Origin: Haematobia irritans
Taxonomy: Eukaryota > Arthropoda > Insecta > Diptera > Muscidae
Assembly (NCBI RefSeq): GCF_050003625.1
Contig: NC_134399.1
Location: forward strand, 149,166,473 to 149,230,472
Reading direction: 5' to 3'
DNA length: 64,000 nt
Below the pieces are notes generated by a model. That model saw only the letters and a program-made list of their open reading frames with translations, ran no database searches and was not told the origin of the DNA. The stretch's first letter is position 1; the number at the start of each line of letters is the position of its first letter. Below are positions 53,800 to 63,934 of the stretch, in pieces. The translations under genes were made by a program, and so were the position numbers.

Positions 53800-55115
53800 T
53801 ATACCCTCCACCATAGGATGGGGGTATATTAACTTTGTCATTCCGTTTGTAACACATCGAAATATTGCTCTAAGACCCCATAAAGTATATATATTCTGGG
53901 TCGTGGTGAAATTCTGAGTCGTTCTAAGCATTTCCGTCCGTCCGTCCGTCCGTCCGTCTGTCCGGCTGTCCGTCCGTCTGTGGAAATCACGCTAACTTCC
54001 GAACGAAACAAGCTATCGACTTGAAACTTGGCACAAGTAGTTGTTATTGATGTAGGTCGGATGGTATTGAAAATCGGCCATATCGGACCACGTTTACGTA
54101 TAGCCCCCATATAAATCGATCCCCAAATTTGGCTTGGGGAGCCTCCCGGAGCAGCAAAATTCATCCGATCCGGTTGAAATTTGGTACCTGATGTTAGTAT
54201 ACGGCCTCTAACAACCATGCAAAAATTGGTCCATATCGGTCCATAATTATATATAGCTCGCATATAAACCGATCCCCAGATTTGACCTCCGGAGCCTCTT
54301 GGAGGAGCAAAATTCATCCGATCCGGTTGAAATTTAGTACGTTGTCTTAGTATACGGTCTCTAACACCCATGCAAAAATTGGTCCATGTCGGTTCATAAT
54401 TATATATAGCCCCCATATAAACCGATCCCCAGATTTGACCTCCGGAGCCTCTTGGAGGAGCGAAATTCATCCGATCCAGTTGAAATTTGGTACATGGTGT
54501 TTGGTATATGGTATCTAACAACCATGCAAAAATTGGTCCATATCGGTCCATAATTATATATAGCAAAAGTCATCCGATGCGGTTGAAATTTGGTACATTT
54601 TGTCAATATATGGCCTCTAACAGCCATGTAAAAATTGGTCAATATCGGTCTTTAGTTATATATAGCCGATGACTTATTACACAAAAATTGGTCCATATCG
54701 CCAAAAATAATCTACCAAAACTTTATTTCCATAGAAAATTTTGTCAAATTTTATTACTATAGAAAGTTGTGTCAAAATTTCATTTCTATAGAAAGTTTTG
54801 TCAAACGTTTATTTCTATAGAAAATTTTGTCAAGTTTTTATTTCTATAGAAAATTTTGTCAAAATTTTTTTTTTGTCAAACTATATTATATACGTATTTA
54901 ATCGACCTTTTTTGTTTAATATATACCCCGTATGGGCTAACTTACAATTTAGAAGACAGTGTTAAAAAGTTTTACGATAACTTGCCATCGGCAAGTGTTA
55001 TCGCAACCCAAGTAATTCGATTGTGGATGACAGCCTTTAGTAGAAGTTCCTACGCAATCCATGGTGGAGGGTACATAAGATTCGGCCTGGCCGAACTTAC
55101 GGCCGTATATACTTG
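53800..55115 (+). mobile_element. Family B dispersed repeat, complete copy, plus orientation
   Basis: Head TATACCCTCCACCATAGGAT, a (CCGT)n microsatellite at about 53935-53980, and tandem units to 54660. The CTATAGAAAATTTTGTCAAA satellite follows (54715-54870), then the inverted head (ATGGTGGAGGGTACATAAGA), the hairpin TTCGGCCTGGCCGAA and the end GTATATACTTG. It lies 220 bp from a cac exon. Confidence 0.7.
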
Positions 55116-55334
55116 TTTTTAGTAATATTTTCCATGGTGAATTTTTCGGGAGTATGGTAAAATCCTCGCAATTCCCGGGAAGTCGTTTCCAAGGCAAGGA
55201 AACATATATATTAGTAAATTCAACAGTTCTTGAAATGGGTCGAAAGAAACATTTCTAAAATCTAATCAGATCGCATCATATAAAATTATTTTATATCCTT
55301 CATTTTTCTAATAATCGAATTTAATTTTACTTAC

Positions 55335-55549
55335 CTTTCTCTTTCAAACTCCAACTCACGTTCTCGTTCATATAGCTCACGCTCTCGATCCCGATATTCA
55401 TATCGTGGATCATAGTCTCGCAAGCGGTCCCTGTAACGAGCGCGATCTCGCTCACGTTCTCTACTGCTATAATACAACTCTCTTGGGTCCGGTATTAGAT
55501 CGCGGTGGTTTACCAACGAGTGAACACTATGAGGTGTTGAGTGATGTGT
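55335..55549 (-). CDS. cac: cacophony (Cav2 alpha-1), C-terminal tail exon, Arg/Glu/Asp-rich
   Basis: The acceptor TTTTACAG (AG at 55551-55550) is followed by 71 codons plus 2 nt and a donor AAAG/GTAAGT at 55334-55333. The translation reads THHSTPHSVHSLVNHRDL, then DPRELYYSSRERERDRARYR and a charged RDRERELYERERELEFERE stretch. The alternating Arg/Glu repeats form a long charged, probably helical segment of the cytoplasmic tail, as in the Drosophila protein. It starts in phase 0 after the exon at 56529-56677, and its last 2 nt join the first base of the exon at 43788-43938. Confidence 0.9.
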
Positions 55550-56528
55550 CTGTAAAATGCCAAGGATGACAGAGGAAACAAATTAATCGCAACATATTCT
55601 CATAGCAGAGATAAAAAAAATTTAACGAACTTTTGTTGGATCGAAAAATTTGGGGGGACGAGCTGGAATGTAGACATAGCATGTTGTCGTTTATTCCTTT
55701 TTCCGTCGAGTTCTTTCTTTCTATTAGGGGTTCATAGGTTTGAAGTTCGATGTTTGCTTTGAAATTTGTTGCTTTACATGTACAAACACATATACATCCA
55801 GAACTTCTCGGGTCTTAGTAAATTTTCTCTATTCGGTAAGGATGTGGGGTCTTTTTTTATTGGAAAGTGAAGTTGCGTAGCAATTTGATCACTAATAAAA
55901 ATTAAAATTGATTTGATCTCAGATCATTTCGAACAAAATAGATAATGTTCACAAACACACATACATATATGTAATTGATAAGACAAACATTATTTTCTCG
56001 AGCAGAGCATGCACTCGAGAGGAGCACCAGTAATATAACTCGTGGAAAGTATTTTGTGATTTCGAATTTTCTAAGCTAATTTATTGATGAATATTTTGAT
56101 TAAATCTATGCCGGGTATGTTTGTTTGCAAGTCGAAATGTTTCGTTTGGTATATTTTCGTTTTTTTTTCATTATTCTGAGTATATAGAGTGTGCTTTACC
56201 GATATTTCATGTCAATTTGTAGTTTTATGATTAAGCATTCATGATATGAATGAAGTTGATCGATATTGAATTTTAATATCTAGTCTAGTTGTTAACATTT
56301 GTATTTTCACTGGGAAAATAATCAACGACCATTATGGATTATGTATTTCTTTCCAGAACATGCTTTGAGTTGTACGTTTTATGGAAAATGTTGGCAAAAC
56401 AATAGTTGGCTATTGATTATTGTTTATGACCCTCACATTGTCATTGTCTTGTTCTTTTTTTCTCTCTCGCAGATTTTAAGAAATTCTTGGGTTTGATGAT
56501 TAAATGCTAGCATTTGGAATATACTTAC
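55550..56528 (-). other. cac intron, 979 bp
   Basis: Donor CAT/GTAAGT at 56528-56527, acceptor TTTTACAG. No repeats recognised. It contains a few CTCTC/GAGAG stretches. Confidence 0.7.
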
Positions 56529-56677
56529 ATGTGTTGGACTTGCATTTAGTTTTGGAAAATTAATATTTGTTGGCTTTAGCTGCAAAGTCGATGGTTTACT
56601 GGGTGTAGGTGGCAGTCTTCTACCAACACCTCGACGATGGTTTAGATTTGGGTAACTATGTTGGCCATGGGGTCCAC
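56529..56677 (-). CDS. cac: cacophony (Cav2 alpha-1), exon with SH3-binding proline motif
   Basis: The acceptor GAATTAG (AG at 56679-56678) is followed by 149 nt and a donor GTAAGT. The translation is GPHGQHSYPNLNHRRGVG, then RRLPPTPSKPSTLQLKPTN and INFPKLNASPTH. RRLPPTPSKP fits the RxxPxxP class of SH3 ligand that in Cav2 channels binds RIM-binding protein at active zones; the match is by motif. The exon begins by completing a Gly codon from the exon at 58302-58493 and ends in phase 0. Confidence 0.9.
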
Positions 56678-58301
56678 CTAATTCAAGAAATTAATACGAA
56701 ATTAAATTCACTAAATTTTCTCTCCGCTCAAGGGAAACATGTACACAATGTGTATTTGTGAGTGTTTCGAAAATGAAATAAAATAAAAATATTCTTTATT
56801 CTTTGTGATTAAACAGAATTATTGAATAATGAATAGGTATTATTGACAAATGTGTAGATAGGCTGATATAAAAATAGGGAGTTTGTTTTGGCTTGAGTCA
56901 CATTTTGATTAATTTAGACATTGATCAACTAAAATATATAGAGACATTGTGCTCCACAGCATTATTACTTATAAAATGGTATATACTGTACATGCATGAC
57001 ATTGTTGAAAATAAAAATGTGAGTTTTTCTTTTTTTGAATGATAGTAAAAAAATGCTATTGATTAAAAATAAAAACTAAAGAGACTATGAAGTTATAGAA
57101 AATAATTTATTTTTACAACACAATTGTAACACAAAAAAGACAACAAACAGATAGACAGCGATAAATATAAAATATGAGAAATTTAAGAAACCAAAAAACA
57201 ATACGAACTCAAGCAAAAACAAAAACAAACAAACGGTTGTCCATAGAAGAAAGCTCGATAATTAAGCAACACAAACAAATCAAGATTATATTTATGTTCA
57301 TAAACCATATCGAGCTGATGAGAATTATTAGGTGTGAAGTGAAACGCATGACCCACTGAGAAACAAAAATATGTAAGTTAACACAGAATACAACATATGA
57401 CGCATGACGTTGATTGTTTTGCTAGGTTTATATGACATGAAGGCGCACACATTGACATTGATTGTTAGTAGACTAGGTTTGTTTTGTGGTTCTTTTAGTT
57501 TAATATTTGTTATAGGTTAAATTAAATTAAATCTTTAATGGGCATTCGAATAGACTTTTCTATTATTAAAAACATTTCCCATTGGAGAAAATGTCACTGA
57601 TATTTAAGTTTTAAGATTTTGTCTTTTAATTAAGGATGATCACGATGATGGCCTTATAGAGAAAATGCATACTGAATGAAATGAGACTTTCAACTGGTTG
57701 GTTATGGGCTTTGTTTTGTAAATCGAACATTTTCACTAAGAAAACAACAAAGAATGACTGTAAGTTTAAATGATGAGACGCTGCTACATTCTCTAGTGTT
57801 AGTGTTGTTGGTTGTATATGAGTTTGTTTTGTTGCTCTATTGTGATAACAACCTCTAAGGCTAATAGTTGACTGATTATTTTTAGTGTACGAATTCAAAA
57901 GTGTAGTTGTTTTCATTTTATAACACAGAGAGAGAGAGAACTATTTCAAAGCTAAATGAGAGTATCAAGATGAATATTCGATTGGTTTGAAATATGATTG
58001 AGAGAAAAAGATAGACATAGGCAGACAACACGGACAGTATATATGTTGGCGTTGATTGTAGATTTGTTTTTCGATTAACAGAAAACAAAGAGACAGAGAG
58101 AGTTGTAATGTAATGTATTAATGTATGTATTTGAAGAGCGAATGCGAGATAGAGAGAAATATAGACATAGAAATTTTGTTTCAGGCGATTGAGAGAGAAC
58201 GAACGATAACTGTTGTTTTAGTGGTGTTTAATGTTTTTGATTAGATTTTTGTTTGATTGTTTGTGTGTGAGTTTTTTTTCAGTGTGTGAGAGAGAAAGTA
58301 C
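56678..58301 (-). other. cac intron, 1.6 kb
   Basis: Donor ATGG/GTACTTTC at 58301-58300, acceptor GAATTAG. GA-rich runs at 57928-57945 and 58090-58170 (plus strand). No gene or transposon recognised. Confidence 0.65.
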
Positions 58302-58493
58302 CCATATCAATCCCATAGCCAAGTCTATCTCGTTCACGCATCTCCTGTATTCTAGCAGGACTCGGTGATCGTGATCTTTGACATAGACTTGTTGTCCCAT
58401 ATGCGGGATAAGGCAGTTCAGGGCGTCTGGTGTGGCCACCATAACGTGACGGTGAAGGCGAACGGGCCGGACTTGTCGATGCTGACCATGAAC
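58302..58493 (-). CDS. cac: cacophony (Cav2 alpha-1), Ser/Arg/Pro-rich tail exon
   Basis: 192 nt in phase 1 at both ends. The acceptor is AATACAG (AG at 58495-58494) and the donor is GTACTTTC. The translation reads SWSASTSPARSPSPSRYGG, then PYPAYGTTSLCQRSRSPSPA and RIQEMRERDRLGYGIDM. It has the SPxR/RSPSP repeats of the distal cytoplasmic tail of cac and many potential proline-directed or SR-type phosphorylation sites. A different frame of this interval is open for longer but lacks splice agreement and starts in the intron. Confidence 0.9.
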
Positions 58494-59069
58494 CTGTATT
58501 ATATTCGGTAATACATTAATATCAAAAAAGAAAAAAACAAACAACAACAAATAGGCAATAAATAAAAGATACAGAATTACGAACAAGTGTGTATTTTAGG
58601 ATTAAACAAAGAGAGAAAGAAAAGAGAATAGTTCGGTATATGTTCTCTTCTATTTTGTACTCTTTGTTTGTTTTTTTGTTCTCGTTTTTTGTCTCTTGCT
58701 TGTCATCAAAGTCGTTTCATTGAGATTTTAGCAAAAAAAATAATTCAAATAATATTGTCACAAAAAAATAAATTAATAACAAAAAAAAAAGTAGATAAAA
58801 ATATAATTATAGTATTATTCGTATAGAAGTAGTATACAAGCGGAGCATAGAGATAATAATAAAATATATTGGAGAGTGTATAGTAAAAAAAATAGTATAT
58901 GTAATTCTAAAATACATTTATAGCCAAATATTATTTTTCACGGCAAGTGTTAAATGTTAATTTATATGTATGTGAGTGTGTGTCGATTATCAAGTCGATT
59001 ATCTGAAACACTGAAGAGATGGAATTATAGATGAAGAAATGTCTGTATATTTTAAATTTATATAGATTT

Positions 59070-59440
59070 CTTCAACGATGGCTCCAGATTAGATCGACAA
59101 GTGGCATTTGGAGTATACTTTCAAGACCTGAATCTTCAAATCTCGAAAAGATTGTCTTATCGCTATAGCGTTTTTCGGGCTGAAATATTAGCATTAAAAG
59201 GTGTGGTAAATTGGCTGAGAAGTAATGTTCCAACAAATATAGGCATAAATATACATATTTTCAGACAGTCAAACTGCAATAAAATTCGTTGACTTCTTAA
59301 ATCGGAAATGACCATATACTATCGCAAATCTCTCAACGAGATGGCTGCGCAGTAACATATTCACCTAATAAGTAACAGTAACTTACAAGGGAACAGCACG
59401 ATGGATGTTAGCGAGGCTAGGAACTACCTTATACGAGCGT
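59070..59440 (+). pseudogene. LINE RNase H fragment
   Basis: Reads NDGSRLDRQVAFGVYFQD (first Asp of RNase H), RYSVFRAEILALKGVVNWL (the Glu), then a mutated third motif (FRQSNCN where an SDSQ-type motif is expected). After a frameshift come KSLNEMAAQ and ARLGTTL. It is related to the better-preserved remnant at 37740-38745 and is dead. Confidence 0.65.
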
Positions 59441-59554
59441 TACCTTGTATATTTCTCGATTAGAAAACAAAAACAAATATTAATCACCGAATATTACCCA
59501 TTAAGATCTATGGACCCATTTTCGAAGCACTTTTGCCACTCTGTTTGATGTAAA

Positions 59555-60421
59555 GGGTTGTTAAATTGTAAGGGCCGATGTTGAATGTGAACCACAATTT
59601 TATTTGACATTTTTCTATTTAAGACTTACTCAATTTGAACCATGGACGTCGTGAATGGTTCCAAGAAATGGAAACAGTGGATGATCAATTTTCGAAGAAA
59701 ATCATCTTCAGTGATGAGGCACATTTTTACCTCAGTGGATTCGTCAATAAACAGAATTGCCTCATTTGGGCGAATGAGAATCCAAGAGTGATTGTCGAAA
59801 AGCCAATGTACCCACAAAGAGTGACTGTATGGTGCGGTTTATGGGCTGGCGGCATTATCGGGCCGTATTTTTTCCAAAATGAGGCCGTTCAGGCAGTTAC
59901 TGTGAATGGTGTTTGCTATCGTGAGATGATACTGAACTTTTTATGTCCCGAATTGGAAGATATGGATGTGGACGATATGTGGTTTCAGCAGGACGGTGCC
60001 ACTTGCCACACATCTAACGAAACAATGGCTCTTTTGCGCAACAAATTCAATGGCTGTGTTATCTCACGTAAAGGCGATGTCAATTGGCCGCCAAGATCAT
60101 GTGACCGTTGGACTTTTTTCTTTGGGGTTATTTGAAAGAAAAGGTGTACGTCGATAAGCCAGTAGCAATTCAAGAGCTAAAGGATGAGATAATTCGGCAC
60201 ATTAACGGCATAGAACCTCCATTATGCCTCAGCGTCATGGAAAATTTGGACCATCGGATGAAGGTGTGCCACCGAGGTCGCGGCGCCCATTTGACCGATA
60301 TTTTGTTCCATACATAATTGAGTAATTCCAATATATCATAATAAAATAAAATTACAATAACTTCCTAAATAGTTTCAGTTTTATTCAAAATCAACATCGG
60401 CCCTTGAAATTTTAACCACCC
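59555..60421 (+). mobile_element. Tc1/mariner-superfamily transposon, DD41D (rosa-like), copy 2
   Basis: Inverted ends of about 30 bp: GGGTTGTTAAATTGTAAGGG then CCGATGTTGA on the left, GGGTGGTTAAAATTTCAAGG then GCCGATGTTGA reverse complemented on the right. It carries a transposase relic. The flanking target duplication is unclear. Confidence 0.7.
59641..60317 (+). pseudogene. DD41D mariner-type transposase, N-terminus deleted and frameshifted
   Basis: The start codon context (CCATGGA) is kept, but the helix-turn-helix region is deleted and the frame jumps to RREWFQEMETVDDQFSKK. The catalytic core is intact through IIFSDEAHFYLSGF, WANENPRVIVEKPMYPQRVT, VWCGLWAGGIIGPYFFQNEA and WFQQDGATCHTS. 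A 7-nt deletion within the PPRSCD motif near 60103 (relative to the copy at 8231-8918) then shifts the frame before the third Asp. The C-terminus resumes in another frame to 60317 (YLKEKVYVDKPVAIQELKD). Together the two copies show the family's whole catalytic domain, but neither is functional. Confidence 0.75.
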
Positions 60422-60692
60422 ATTATCTCCAAAACACGTATTCTGATGCGAAACACGTTGACGTCTAATTTTAGTTTTTACGTACGGGGATAAATGTCAG
60501 GAATATACAAAATACCAAATTGATATTTTGAGTGCTGAAATTAAAATAATTATGCGTGCAACCTCGCATTCTCATTACGACATGTCCATTTTTTTTTTTT
60601 TTTTTTTGGGAAAGGTAAGAATCGATCATTTGCTAGGAAGTGCTGCGCGAGCAATTTTTTGTATTTGACTCATCTTGAAACATCTATACATA
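60422..60692. other. Unassigned spacer between two transposons
   Basis: AT-rich with a 19-nt poly-T at 60589-60607. No gene or repeat recognised. Confidence 0.3.
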
Positions 60693-61897
60693 ACAGGTTG
60701 ACTGATAAGTTTTAACAACCGTTTTTACTATTCAACATAGTTTTTCCGTCGATATGTTTTTATTATTCAACATAGTTCCTTCAAGAGCGATACAACGATT
60801 ATAACGACCTTCCAATTTTTTGATACAATTTTGGTAGTACTCCTTCGGTTTTGCCTCAAAATAGGCCTCAGTTTCGGCGACCATCTCTTCATTGCAACCA
60901 AATTTTATTTCTGCGAGTATACTTTTGAGGTCTGAGACCAAGAAAAAGTCGCTGGGGGCCAAATCTGGAGAATACGGTGGGTGGGGAAGCAATTCGAAGC
61001 CCAATTCATGAATTTTTGCCATCGTTCTCAATGATTTGTTGCACGGTGCGTTGTCTTGGCGGAACAACACTTTTTTCTTCCTCATATGGGGCCGTTTTGC
61101 CGCGATTTCGACCTTCAAACGCTCTAATAACGCCATATAATAGTCACTGTTGATAGTTTTCCCTTCTTAAGATAATCGATGAAAATTATTCCATGCGCAT
61201 CCCAAAAAACAGAGGCCATTACTTTGCCCACGGACTTTTGAGTCTTTCCACGCTTCGGAGACGGTTCAACGGTCGCTGTCCACTCAGCCGACTGTCGATT
61301 GGACTCAGGAGTGTAGTGATGGAGCTATGTTTCATTCATTGTCACATATCGACGGAAAAAATGTGAGCTCGCGCGGCACCCATTTTGCACAGAGCTTCCG
61401 CATATCCAAATATTGATGAGTGATATGACCAACACGTTCCTTTGATATCTTTAAGGCCTCTGCTATTTCGATCAACTTCATTTTACGGTCATTCAAAATC
61501 ATTTTGTGGATTTTTTTATGTTTTCGTCGGTAACCACCTCTTTCGGGCGTCCACTGCGTTCACCGTCCTCCGTGCTCATTTCACCACGCTTGAATTTTGC
61601 ATACCAATCAATTATTGTTGATTTCCCTGGGGCAGAGTCCGGAAACTCATTATCAAGCCAAGTTTTTGCTTCCACCGTATTTTTTCCCTTCAAAACACGA
61701 AATTCCTTTTTTTTCATTTTTTTTCACAATAACAAAAGTTGCTTCACAAAAGACGCTCTATCTCACAAACTAATTGACTTACAGACATCAAATTTTGACA
61801 CGAATCATTTGAAGGTTGGTACTATATAAAAATGATATGCATTTAATACTAGCGACGTCATCTGTGTGTCAGACCGGGGACTTAGCAGCCAACCTGT
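60693..61897 (-). mobile_element. Himar1-type mariner, minus orientation, internally deleted
   Basis: 1205 bp, flanked by TA (60691-60692, 61898-61899). The right end matches the Himar1-type terminal repeat with one change. The left end agrees only over ACAGGTTGACTGATAAGT and then diverges, so that terminus is damaged. It is about 85 bp shorter than the copy at 15764-17054. Confidence 0.85.
60732..61717 (-). pseudogene. Himar1-like mariner transposase, multiple lesions including a lost catalytic Asp
   Basis: Starts at the ATG at 61717 (MKKKEFRVLKGKNTVEAKTW) with a short in-frame deletion near residue 9, then a frameshift after DENIKK. About 70 nt are missing after the RELTF region. The first catalytic motif reads MNETstopL instead of MDETWL: the first Asp is changed to Asn and Trp to a stop. 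The C-terminal part is open (LFRQDNAPCNKS; SPDLAPSDFFLV). It is clearly older or more damaged than the copy at 15943-16988. Confidence 0.85.
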
Positions 61898-62234
61898 TAC
61901 TTATACAAAGTTCTCGTATAAATCGATCGCCAAATTTAATTCGGGAATTATTTGCTCCTCCAAATTGCATCTGATTCCATATATGATCTCTAATAATCAC
62001 GAAAATATTGGTTCATAATTATATATAGCTGCAATATTGACTTCCGGAGCCTCATAGATGAACACATTTCATCCGATCCACTAGACATTTGGAAATTCGT
62101 TCATAATTATTTATAAACCCTAAACTACGTTTTATGTGTTTGAGATGTCAAGAATTTTCATAAATTTCTTACTAGCCCCTTGGGCTAGTGATATTGTACT
62201 CCACTCGATTACCGTCGAATTTTTATTACAGCTA
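61898..62234 (+). repeat. Family B fragment, decayed
   Basis: 'acttatacaaagttctcgtat', 'aaatcgatcgccaaatttaa' and 'cttccggagcctcatagatg' are diverged family B units. Both Himar1-type mariners lie next to such fragments. Confidence 0.45.
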
Positions 62235-62772
62235 CCCAGCAAAAAAGCGTCGCCAAAAAAGTAGTGAAAATGATCCGGAAGTGGTGCAAAATTGGCGCAG
62301 AAACGATGAATTTAACATGGGCTTGTCATAGGACGGATGTCCACCATTTCAACAGCTGTTGCAATGAATATGCATCACTTCTTTAGATGTGTTCCGAATT
62401 CAGTGTTTTGCATGTGAATTAAAAAATTTTGTGGTAGTTTGACGAATAATTAATGTCTATAATTTTTTATGATTTTTAATGCAATCTAACGCTTGTCCTA
62501 AACCATTGACCTCAAATATTTTCAAATTTTCAAAATTTTTTCGACAAAATTTAAGTAATTTATACCATTTTATTAATCCTTACCCTGTTTTTAATATAGT
62601 TGAAACAAAAAATGTTAAAATTGCTCTTTAAAAGTATGAAAAAAGAGAGTTATAAAAATTAAATTAAAAGAACTTCCTGAGTAGTTAATATAAAGAACAT
62701 CTGTGGAAGGACATTTTTGGAAGTGCTTTTAAAGTTGTGCCTTTAGAAGTACTTCCAAATTTGTTTGCTGGG
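62235..62772. mobile_element. CCCAGCAAAAAA-TIR element (family G), copy 5
   Basis: 538 bp, starts CCCAGCAAAAAAGCGTCGCC and ends AATTTGTTTGCTGGG, flanked by TA on both sides. It is inverted relative to 39345-39920 (it shares 'ggacggatgtccaccatttc' and 'ctggaagt'-type ends). Non-coding. Confidence 0.75.
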
Positions 62773-63934
62773 TAGTACAAAGTTTCAGTCTCAAACGGGC
62801 CTCAAAATAAAATTATTTTAAAATTTGACAGAATTACTTCAAATATTCTTGTGAACCATAACACATTTTTTTATATTTCGAAGCAAACATGGATAAATTT
62901 CCAGATTTATTTTGTTTTATATTTCCCACTTGTTGAACCATGCTTGAATTTGACTGACTATCAAACTGGCAATAGGCGGATTTTTCTTGTTCTTGTGCAT
63001 TACTCTCAGCACCTTCATCAATATGCCTTGATGGACACAAACAAATTATCTAACTGTTTAATTTAATTTTAATTATTTCTTTGCAAATATTTTAATAGCA
63101 GGCAAATTTGTATAAAATAATTAAATTCAAAACTATGAGTTTCAGATAATCGACGTACATAACTTCGTTACATAGAAGTTTTAAAATTTAACTTAATATA
63201 CAAATAAATTGAAAACACAAATACACCGATTAGATTTAGAAGAAGAAGAAAGAAAAATATAAAATATATTTTTTCGAATTTATGGAAAAATAATTTAATG
63301 AATTGTGCTGGAGTAGAAGTAAATATCTGTTTAATATTTATTGTGTGTTAAGGGAATTTATTTCCAGATCTTTTTATGTATAAAAATAATTTCTATTGAC
63401 ACTTTTTTTTGATCCCACATAGTATTATAGGTATATTTGTTTGTTTAATTTTGTTGTGTATTTGTATTTTTGTTTCTTTGTTGCTTAATTACAACAACAG
63501 ACAACATTTAACAGTGTCATGCAAATGTTTTCATTTCAAGTTTATGGTTCAAAATCAATTTCTGTATGACGTTTGTGTGTTTAATATTTATTCTTTGTTT
63601 GTTTCATATTCATTGTGTACTTTATCGAATTACTTTACTTTTGTAAATAATAATTTAAAAAAAAATAAAATGATGAAGAAAAATATAAACATGCTTCATA
63701 AATTAAACACGAAAATAAAAAATAAAAAAAAGAATATTTGGTATTGTATAATTGATTTGATATTGATCATAAGAAGCTTTAGAGGAAATTTTTTTATAAA
63801 ATAATTATAATACATAAATAATTGAAAGGAAAAAATTCTTACAAAAAAATGTTTTTTCTTTGTATAGTTTTAAAGCAAGATATTGAAAGAGTTGTTTTCG
63901 TTTTTTTTAATTAAATGTAGAAATAAATAAATAC
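62773..63934. other. AT-rich remainder of the cac intron
   Basis: No repeats with definable ends. Short open frames here have the composition of random AT-rich DNA. Confidence 0.4.

Larger units (their letters stand above)
43939..55334 (-). other. Last cac intron, about 11.4 kb, filled with nested mobile elements
   Basis: Bounded by the donor AAAG/GTAAGT (minus strand, 55334-55333) and the acceptor TTTATTTAG. It contains family D and E pieces, a BEL/Pao retrotransposon, a family C insertion in its 3' LTR, two family B elements head to head, a 608-bp triplication and a SINE. The retrotransposon's frames run against cac transcription. Confidence 0.8.
58494..63934 (-). other. cac intron, 5.4 kb, with four mobile-element relics
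   Basis: Donor GAG/GTATTTAT at 63934-63933, acceptor AATACAG. It contains the LINE RNase H fragment, the DD41D element, a second Himar1-like mariner and a CCCAGC-TIR element. The rest (58494-59060 and 62773-63934) is AT-rich without recognised features. Confidence 0.7.

Noticed and set aside
51559..54566. Repeated frames such as MEEQNSSDSVEIWHVMLVYG and longer family B frames up to 242 residues
   Set aside because: Each is a by-product of the 608-bp blocks and smaller units of family B; the same strings recur on both strands in all copies and stops fall at unit boundaries at random.
55331..55516. Separate 61-residue protein MVNHRDLIPDPREL...
   Set aside because: The methionine is internal to a cac exon that begins at 55549 and is in frame with the flanking exons.
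58218..58586. A 122-residue minus-strand protein over the cac exon
   Set aside because: Wrong frame: the cac frame (SPARSPSPSRYGG...) has matching acceptor, donor and phase with its neighbours. The longer frame runs through intron sequence and has no homology.
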